From positions 1-12,766 of the forward strand of contig DRMK01000043.1 in NCBI GenBank assembly GCA_011322575.1: DNA of 12,766 nucleotides, given 5' to 3'. The DNA comes from Gammaproteobacteria bacterium (GTDB taxonomy: Bacteria > Pseudomonadota > Gammaproteobacteria > Thiohalospirales > Thiohalospiraceae). The notes beneath the pieces are model-generated. The model had not been told where the DNA came from, made no database searches, and saw nothing but the letters and a program-made list of their open reading frames with translations. The number at the start of each line of letters is the position of its first letter. The first letter of the stretch is position 1. The position numbers and the translations under genes are program-made. Positions 8,700 to 12,766 of this stretch are shown one piece after another.

Positions 8700-10417
8700 C
8701 GCTCCTGCCCCGCGAGGGCGGCCAGTTGCTGTCCCTGGCCCGGCAGCGCATCCGGGGGAATGGCCAGCAGGCGCAGGGCCCCCGCCATCACCCTGGCGAA
8801 GACCGGCGCCGCCACATCACCCCCGTAGAACTCCTCACCGGATGGCTCATCCACCACCACCACCATTACCAGGCGCGGATCGCTGGCCGGCGCCATGCCG
8901 GCAAACAGGGCCACGTAGCGATCCTCGGAGTAGCCTCCCGCCACCGGCTTCCTGACCGTGCCGGTCTTGCCCGCCACATGGTAACCTGGCACCGCGGCCT
9001 TGGCTCCGGTTCCCTCGCCGGAGACCACGCGCTCCATCATGCTGCGCACCTGGCGCAATACCCTGCCGCTGAATACCTTGGGGCCAACGTCCGGTTGCTC
9101 CCCCTGTCCCTTGACCACCGACACCGTCCGGAGGCGCCCGTCACCCGCCAGAACGGTGTAGGCGCGCGCCAGTTGCAGCGGGGTTACTGCCACCCCATAG
9201 CCAAAGGCCAGGGTGGCGCGCTCCAGCTCGCTCCAGGTGTGGTAGTCGCTGAACACCCCGCTCGACTCACCAGGGAAGCCATCTCCGGCCAGCTCGCCGA
9301 ACCCCACCCGGTGGAAGGTTTGCCAGATCCGCTCGGGAGCCAGGGTAAGGGCTATTTTGCTGGCGCCTACGTTGCTGGACTTCTGAATGATGGTGGATAG
9401 ATCGATGCGTCCGTAGTTGCGGCTGTCGCGCACCGTGTGACCGCCCACCTTGTAGTATCCCGGTGCGGTATCGATCAGAGTACCGGGCCGGTAACGGCCG
9501 CTCTGCAGGGCTGTGGCTATGGTGAATGGTTTCATGGTGGATCCGGGCTCAAACATGTCGGTTATGGCGCGGTTGCGGTAGCGCTCCCCCCGCAGCCTCT
9601 CCCGGTTGTTGGGGTTGAAGGCGGGCTGGTTGACCATCGCCAGCACCTCGGCGCTGCGGGCATCCAGCAGCACCAGGGAGCCACCCTTCGCCCGGTGCCG
9701 CTTTACCGCCGCCAGCAGCTCCCGGTAGGCCAGGTACTGCAGACGGCGGTCTATGGTCAGCTGCAGGTCCCTGCCCGGGCGCGGCTGCTCGATACGCTCC
9801 ACATCCTCCACCACATGCCCCAGGCGATCCTTTATGACGCGCTTGCTGCCGGGGGTACCACGCAGCCAATTGTCGTAGGCCAGCTCCAGCCCCTCCAGCC
9901 CGACATCGTCCACATTGGTGAACCCGAGCAGGTGCCCGGTCACCTCACCGGCGGGGTAGTAGCGGCGGTACTCGCGCTGCAGGGAGACCCCGGGGATCTG
10001 CAGTGCCATGACCCGAGCCGCCAGGGCGGGGGCGATGCGCCGCACGATATAGACGAACTCCCGTTTCTCGCGCCCTTGCAGCGCCTCCTGCAGCCGCTGC
10101 TCCGGGATCCCCAGCACCCTGGCCAGCTCCGACCAGCGGGAGCGGGCCGTCAGGAACTGGCGCGGCTCCACCCATACCGAGTCCACCGGGGTGCTGACCG
10201 CCAAGGGCTGGCCGTGACGGTCCAGTATGCTGCCCCGGTGGGCGGCGATAGAGATCTCGCGCAGATAGCGCGCGGTTCCCTCCTCCTGCAGGAACTCCTT
10301 GTTCAGCACCTGCAGATCCACCCCGCGCGCCACCAGCGCCGACATGGCGCAGCCGACCATGAACAGCGTGAACAGAAGCCGTCCGCGAAACGAGGGTCTG
10401 GCCTGAACCTGATTCAT
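8696..10417 (-). CDS. ftsI: Peptidoglycan D,D-transpeptidase FtsI (penicillin-binding protein 3)
   Basis: FtsI is the septum-specific class B penicillin-binding protein. It cross-links the glycan made by FtsW and is the target of several beta-lactams. The protein is 573 aa (E. coli 588). A short basic cytoplasmic tail is followed by one membrane anchor (about residues 14-31). The periplasmic pedestal has AAHRGSILDRHGQPLAVS (58-75), REYRRYYPAGEVTGHLLG (148-165) and GLEGLE (173-178). The transpeptidase domain has all three catalytic motifs: EPGSTMKP (Ser293 and Lys296), SSN (347-349) and KTGT (484-487). There is no glycosyltransferase domain, as expected for class B. The ATG at 10417 overlaps the ftsL stop (ATGA). 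No Shine-Dalgarno is visible directly upstream, so expression probably depends on coupling to ftsL. Confidence 0.98.
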   Translation of the reverse strand: MNQVQARPSFRGRLLFTLFMVGCAMSALVARGVDLQVLNKEFLQEEGTARYLREISIAAHRGSILDRHGQPLAVSTPVDSVWVEPRQFLTARSRWSELARVLGIPEQRLQEALQGREKREFVYIVRRIAPALAARVMALQIPGVSLQREYRRYYPAGEVTGHLLGFTNVDDVGLEGLELAYDNWLRGTPGSKRVIKDRLGHVVEDVERIEQPRPGRDLQLTIDRRLQYLAYRELLAAVKRHRAKGGSLVLLDARSAEVLAMVNQPAFNPNNRERLRGERYRNRAITDMFEPGSTMKPFTIATALQSGRYRPGTLIDTAPGYYKVGGHTVRDSRNYGRIDLSTIIQKSSNVGASKIALTLAPERIWQTFHRVGFGELAGDGFPGESSGVFSDYHTWSELERATLAFGYGVAVTPLQLARAYTVLAGDGRLRTVSVVKGQGEQPDVGPKVFSGRVLRQVRSMMERVVSGEGTGAKAAVPGYHVAGKTGTVRKPVAGGYSEDRYVALFAGMAPASDPRLVMVVVVDEPSGEEFYGGDVAAPVFARVMAGALRLLAIPPDALPGQGQQLAALAGQER

Positions 10418-10686
10418 GGTTTGACTATCACGACTGCGTCTACCGGCGGCATCACCATCTCCAGCTGCTCACGCGCAATTCCCTCCACCCGTGCATGGGT
10501 GCCCCAGGTGCTTTGTTCCAGTTGCAGCTGGCCCCACTCCACCTCCATTTCGTCCCGGATCTTTTCCAGGGTCTGCAGCTCCACGAACAGCTTGCGGCTG
10601 GTGTGCTTCGCGTACACCACCCCCAGTGCGGAGCCGATCACCGAGGCCGCCAGAAGAAGCGCCAGAAAGGTGCCATTGAGTTTCAT
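10414..10686 (-). CDS. ftsL: Cell division protein FtsL
   Basis: FtsL is a small bitopic membrane protein of the FtsQLB subcomplex, which recruits and activates FtsW-FtsI at the septum. The product is 90 aa. It has a very short cytoplasmic end, one transmembrane segment (about residues 7-26), and then a periplasmic heptad-like coiled coil (about 30-60, ending near EWGQLQLEQSTWG). The segment ARVEGIAREQLEM (65-77) matches the conserved C-terminal part of proteobacterial FtsL. FtsL sequences diverge a lot, so the identification rests on topology plus position between rsmH and ftsI. The ATG at 10686 has GGAG 8 nt upstream and overlaps the rsmH stop as ATGA. It runs into ftsI with a second ATGA overlap. 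The cytoplasmic tail is shorter than in E. coli. Confidence 0.93.
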   Translation of the reverse strand: MKLNGTFLALLLAASVIGSALGVVYAKHTSRKLFVELQTLEKIRDEMEVEWGQLQLEQSTWGTHARVEGIAREQLEMVMPPVDAVVIVKP

Positions 10687-11621
10687 GGCAGGCGCTCCGC
10701 CACCCGCAGCACCGCGCTGCGCGCCCTCTGATTGCGAGCCAGCTCGGCCGCCCCGGCCCGGATGGCGCGCCCCACCAGCCGCATGCGCGGCCGCACCTGC
10801 TCCAGGGTAACCGGCAGATCCGGCGGATACCGGTCGCCGCGCGCCTCGTTGCGCATGAAGCGTTTTACCAGCCGATCTTCCAGTGAATGAAAACTGATCA
10901 CGGCCAGACGCCCGCCGGGGGCCAGCATGCGCGGCACCTGCCGCAGCAGCTCCTCCAGCTCCTCCAGTTCCCGGTTGACATGGATGCGTATGGCCTGGAA
11001 GGTGCGCGTGGCCGGATCCTTCCCCGGCTCCCGCCGCGGCATGCATGCGGCCACCAGTTCAGCGAGCTGCGCCGTGCTCTCCACCGGTCTGCCCGCGGCG
11101 CGGCGCGCAACGATGCGCCGCGCGATACGCCGCGCAAAACGCTCTTCACCATACTCCCGCAGCACCCTGGCTATCTCCCCCTCCCCGGCGCCCGCCAGCC
11201 AGCGGGCCGCGCTGGTGCCGCTGCCGGGGTCCATGCGCATGTCCAGCGGGCCGTCGCGGCGCAGGCTGAAGCCACGCCGGGCGTCGTCCAGCTGGGGGGA
11301 AGAGACCCCCAGGTCGAGCAAAATTCCCGCGACCCGTCCCTGCCAGCCCCGCTCCCGCACCAGCTGCTCCATGGCGGTAAACGAACCCTGCCGCACGACG
11401 AAACGGGACTCTGCGGCAAACCGCTCGAGCCCCGCCTGCACCGCTTCCGGATCCTTGTCGAGGGCCAGCAACCGGCCCCGCGGTCCCAGGCGCCGCAGGA
11501 TCGCCCCGCTATGCCCGCCACGGCCGAAAGTGCCATCTATATATATGCCCTCCTCCCGGATCGCCAAGGCGTCCATCGCCTCCTCCAGCAGCACCGGGTG
11601 GTGCCCGAAATCGTCTGCCAT
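10683..11621 (-). CDS. rsmH: 16S rRNA (cytosine1402-N4)-methyltransferase RsmH (MraW)
   Basis: RsmH uses S-adenosylmethionine to methylate N4 of C1402 in 16S rRNA, tuning the ribosomal P site. The product is 312 aa (E. coli 313). It begins HHPVLLEEAMDAL, then has the SAM-binding loop YIDGTFGRGGHS (27-38), LALDKDP (52-58), LLDLGVSSPQLDDARRGFS (101-119), GPLDMRMD (124-131) and, near the C-terminus, the FQAIRIHVNREL segment (208-219) and ISFHSLEDR (242-250). A class I methyltransferase core with an inserted helical domain is the family architecture. ATG at 11621 matches the conserved N-terminus; in-frame upstream codons lack family similarity. The Shine-Dalgarno is poorly placed: GGAG is 12 nt away and a stronger AAGGAGG is 34 nt away. 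It is the first gene after mraZ and is separated from it by 67 nt. Confidence 0.98.
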   Translation of the reverse strand: MADDFGHHPVLLEEAMDALAIREEGIYIDGTFGRGGHSGAILRRLGPRGRLLALDKDPEAVQAGLERFAAESRFVVRQGSFTAMEQLVRERGWQGRVAGILLDLGVSSPQLDDARRGFSLRRDGPLDMRMDPGSGTSAARWLAGAGEGEIARVLREYGEERFARRIARRIVARRAAGRPVESTAQLAELVAACMPRREPGKDPATRTFQAIRIHVNRELEELEELLRQVPRMLAPGGRLAVISFHSLEDRLVKRFMRNEARGDRYPPDLPVTLEQVRPRMRLVGRAIRAGAAELARNQRARSAVLRVAERLP

Positions 11622-11688
11622 CTGTGTGACCCGCTCCGCCGCGATGCCCGGGACGCCTCCTTCCGGCCCGGCCCGCGGTCGAGCCCGG
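11622..11688 (-). promoter_or_regulatory. mraZ-rsmH leader with displaced Shine-Dalgarno and possible hairpin
   Basis: This 67-nt spacer is the only sizeable gap inside the cluster. It holds a near-perfect Shine-Dalgarno, AAGGAGG (11656-11662), which is 34 nt from the rsmH ATG with no ATG, GTG or TTG at normal spacing. A second, weaker GGAG (11634-11637) is 12 nt from the ATG. CCCG (11649-11652) can pair with CGGG (11630-11633), leaving a 15-nt loop that contains the weak GGAG. Folding would bring AAGGAGG to roughly 7-9 unpaired nucleotides from the ATG. What is seen is the sequence; the fold and any role in tuning rsmH translation are inference. No clear terminator or promoter is visible here. 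Confidence 0.4.
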
Positions 11689-12138
11689 CTACAGCGCCAG
11701 CGTCTCCAGCTCGGCGGCAAGCTCGCTGTCATCCTCCGCAAGCCACTGTACCCGCCGCTCTTTCCAGTTCTGTTCGCTCCACAGCTCGAACTTGTTGCCC
11801 TGGCCCACCAGCATCACATGCTTCTCAAGGAATGCCGATTCACGCAGCTCCGCGCCCAGGAGGATGCGCCCCGCGCCATCCAGCTCCACCTCGGAGGCGT
11901 GCCCCATCAACACCCGCTGCAGCTTGCGGGCCTGGCGGTTCAGGGAGGGCAGGCGCACCAGCTTGCGCTCTATCACCTCCCACTCGGGGCGGGGATAGAG
12001 CAGCAGACACGGATCGCTCGGATCCAGCGTCACGATCAGCTGGCCACCGCCGTTGTCCCGCAGCTGTTCACGGTATCTGGTAGGGATCCCCATCCGTCCC
12101 TTGCCATCCAGCGTGAGCGCATTCAGTCCGCGCAGCAA
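11689..12138 (-). CDS. mraZ: Transcriptional regulator MraZ
   Basis: MraZ is a DNA-binding repressor of the dcw cluster and forms a ring of subunits with AbrB/SpoVT-like folds. Counted from TTG at 12138 the protein is 149 aa (E. coli 152). It contains the two tandem family motifs: DGKGRMGIPTRYREQL (11-26) and DGAGRILL (87-94), each with the DxxxR signature. It also has PCLLLYPRPEWEVIE (43-57), LMGHASEVELD (77-87) and VMLVGQGNKFELW (108-120). I chose the TTG because MLRG aligns with the MFRG start of E. coli MraZ and GGGGAG lies 6 nt upstream. The longer frame could start at GTG 12192, but that codon lies inside the predicted MraZ operator, lacks a Shine-Dalgarno, and would add 18 residues with no family counterpart. 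Confidence 0.96.
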   Translation of the reverse strand: MLRGLNALTLDGKGRMGIPTRYREQLRDNGGGQLIVTLDPSDPCLLLYPRPEWEVIERKLVRLPSLNRQARKLQRVLMGHASEVELDGAGRILLGAELRESAFLEKHVMLVGQGNKFELWSEQNWKERRVQWLAEDDSELAAELETLAL

Positions 12139-12150
12139 AACCTGCTCCCC
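12136..12150 (-). promoter_or_regulatory. Ribosome binding site and TTG start codon of mraZ
   Basis: GGGGAG (12145-12150) is followed by six bases and TTG (12136-12138). The spacing is ideal and the resulting N-terminus matches MraZ proteins elsewhere. This decides the start. A TTG start usually lowers translation and may keep this autoregulator scarce, which is inference. Confidence 0.75.
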
Positions 12151-12167
12151 TTTTCCATTGCCGTGGA

Positions 12168-12192
12168 TCCACAAATCCCCACTTTGATCCAC
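12168..12192 (-). promoter_or_regulatory. Predicted MraZ operator: three GTGG(A/G) boxes at 10-bp period
   Basis: Read on the minus strand the boxes are GTGGA (12188-12192), GTGGG (12178-12182) and GTGGA (12168-12172), with 5-nt spacers TCAAA and GATTT. E. coli MraZ is known to bind three TGGGN direct repeats with 5-nt spacers in front of mraZ, and this layout is the same. The first two boxes are also preceded by AAA, giving AAAGTG, as in the MraZ boxes described in mycoplasmas. The site lies in the predicted 5' untranslated leader, about +14 to +38 from the predicted transcription start, so bound MraZ would obstruct early transcription of the cluster. Confidence 0.85.
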
Positions 12193-12204
12193 TTTGTTAC
12201 TATT

Positions 12205-12240
12205 TCGTCACACTATAGGAGCAGCAACCATTCAGGTCAA
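12205..12240 (-). promoter_or_regulatory. Predicted sigma70 promoter of mraZ and the dcw cluster
   Basis: On the minus strand TTGACC (-35, 12235-12240) is followed by exactly 17 bp and TATAGT (-10, 12212-12217). Each hexamer departs little from TTGACA and TATAAT, and the spacer is optimal. The transcription start is expected near 12205, giving a leader of about 67 nt to the mraZ TTG. Its position just upstream of the MraZ boxes supports it as the main dcw promoter. It has not been shown experimentally here. Confidence 0.8.
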
Positions 12241-12542
12241 GCGTTTTACCGCACAATTTGGGAATAAGTTTCCTGCTTTTCGCACAATGACTTAGACAAA
12301 CCGGAGAGGATCGCACAGCGGCCGGAGGAGACCGGCAAAACGAGTTCATCAAAAACAAAAAGTTATCGGGGAAATATACAGAAAAATCTAGATTGCGGAC
12401 GGAAACCGCTCAGGCAGGCGCTAAACGGGGAGATTCCGGGAGAAAACAGAGCCACCATAACAACCCGAGCCTTCCGGGGCAATCCCTGCTGCCGGTTCGC
12501 TCCGTACCAAAAAACACTTTTCTCCACCGCCGGATCTACAAA
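12241..12542. other. Non-coding region between rnpB and the mraZ promoter
   Basis: I see no gene in this stretch of about 300 bases. It is more AT-rich than the coding block, with A/T tracts at 12351-12361 and around 12382-12390. It contains the 31-bp-spaced TGTGCG repeats nearest mraZ. Downstream of rnpB there is a T6 run (minus strand, 12509-12514) but no convincing GC-rich hairpin directly before it. Two weak hairpins exist: a roughly 5-bp stem at about 12465-12479, and a 4-bp GCGG/CCGC stem at 12395-12409 followed about 9 nt later by TTTTT. Neither is a good intrinsic terminator, so transcription from rnpB may read towards mraZ. Confidence 0.6.
12250..12317 (-). repeat. Three TGTGCG direct repeats spaced exactly 31 bp
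   Basis: TGTGCG occurs on the minus strand at 12312-12317, 12281-12286 and 12250-12255, so consecutive copies start 31 bp apart. The two promoter-proximal copies extend to ATTGTGCG and each is followed by an AAAA run within a few bases. Thirty-one bp is close to three turns of B-DNA, placing the copies on about the same helix face. The last copy ends 9 bp before the -35 hexamer. This arrangement resembles phased activator sites, but I do not recognise the regulator, and a chance pattern is possible. Confidence 0.45.
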
Positions 12543-12766
12543 ACAGGAGAGCCGGCCGATAAGCCGGGTTCTGTCGTGGACAGCCATTCATCTGGGATAC
12601 ATGTCGCCATGTACCTCGAGCGACCTACCCGGGAACTGCGCGGGCCACGCATCGCGAAACGCTGGTTCCCCTATTTGGTCTTGCTCCGGGTGGGGTTTAC
12701 CATGCCGCCCCGTGTTACCACCGGCGCGGTGCGCTCTTACCGCACCATTTCACCCTTACCAGCCGA
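12543..12766 (-). ncRNA. rnpB: RNase P RNA, type A (partial: 3' portion)
   Basis: This is the catalytic RNA of ribonuclease P, which trims tRNA 5' leaders. On the minus strand the window holds about the last 220 nt of a molecule usually 350-400 nt long; the 5' part is off the right edge. Recognisable conserved pieces are TAAGGGTGAAA followed by GGTGCGGTAAGAGCGCACC (12728-12758); GGTAAACCCC (12692-12701, the L15 loop that pairs with tRNA CCA); GGAGCAAGACCAAATAGGGG just after it; and AGATGAATGGCTGTC running into ACAGAACCCGGCTTAT (12559-12574, the 3' strand of helix P4). GGCCGGCTCTCC at the 3' end should be one side of helix P1, so the exact mature end (about 12541-12545) is approximate. It lies upstream of and in the same direction as mraZ, as in many gammaproteobacteria. 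Confidence 0.97.

Noticed and set aside
12123..12158. 11-codon open frame starting at ATG 12158 and overlapping the mraZ start out of frame
   Set aside because: No Shine-Dalgarno precedes this ATG, and the GGGGAG inside it is better explained as the mraZ ribosome binding site.
10927..12267. 446-codon plus-strand frame opposite rsmH and mraZ
   Set aside because: It spans the mraZ promoter and operator on the opposite strand, its composition is atypical (Ser, Arg and Pro runs), and the minus-strand genes are secure.
12320..12340. Inverted repeat GCCGG/CCGGC with a 6-nt loop, considered as a terminator
   Set aside because: On the minus strand the T-rich stretch precedes rather than follows the stem, and the stem is only 5 bp.
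12363..12587. 74-codon minus-strand open frame reaching into the RNase P RNA gene
   Set aside because: Its first part is the conserved 3' end of rnpB (ACAGAACCCGGCTTAT), and the rest is non-coding sequence with no family similarity.
1..12766. Search for a hidden mobile element, CRISPR array, tRNA, defence or toxin system
   Set aside because: Every base from 1 to 12138 except short gaps is accounted for by conserved dcw genes, the remainder is promoter region and rnpB, and no terminal inverted repeats, spacer-repeat pattern or foreign gene was seen.

Overview
The window is the front two thirds of a division and cell wall (dcw) cluster from a Gram-negative, GC-rich bacterium, with the 3' part of the RNase P RNA gene upstream of it. 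Everything is read from the minus strand, so the biological order runs from high to low coordinates: rnpB (partial), mraZ, rsmH, ftsL, ftsI, murE, murF, mraY, murD, ftsW, murG, murC (cut at the window's left edge). This order, the rnpB gene directly before mraZ, an MurE with the DNPR motif for meso-diaminopimelate, and Pseudomonas-like MurG and MurC sequences all point to a gammaproteobacterium. I cannot name the genus from the sequence.

Layout. 12543-12766 holds the 3' portion of type A RNase P RNA. 12241-12542 is a non-coding and more AT-rich stretch. It carries three TGTGCG hexamers exactly 31 bp apart, the last ending 9 bp before a near-consensus sigma70 promoter (TTGACC, 17 bp, TATAGT). 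Between that promoter and mraZ lie three GTGG(A/G) boxes with a 10-bp period, matching the known MraZ operator. mraZ most likely starts at a TTG at 12138. After mraZ comes the only real gap in the cluster (67 nt), then ten genes from rsmH to murC. Their junctions are overlaps of 1-8 nt, a direct TAG-ATG abutment, or a gap of at most 5 nt.

How the genes work together. MurC, D, E and F add L-Ala, D-Glu, meso-DAP and D-Ala-D-Ala in turn to UDP-MurNAc. MraY moves the resulting pentapeptide onto undecaprenyl phosphate (lipid I), and MurG adds GlcNAc (lipid II). FtsW polymerises lipid II at the septum and FtsI cross-links it, with FtsL as part of the FtsQLB activator of that pair. RsmH methylates 16S rRNA. 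MraZ is the cluster's own repressor and probably binds the boxes in front of it.

All reading frames look intact and carry the expected catalytic residues. I see no mobile element, CRISPR array, tRNA, toxin or defence gene, and no sign of a new multi-gene system. The parts worth a second look are regulatory: the mraZ upstream region and the mraZ-rsmH leader.
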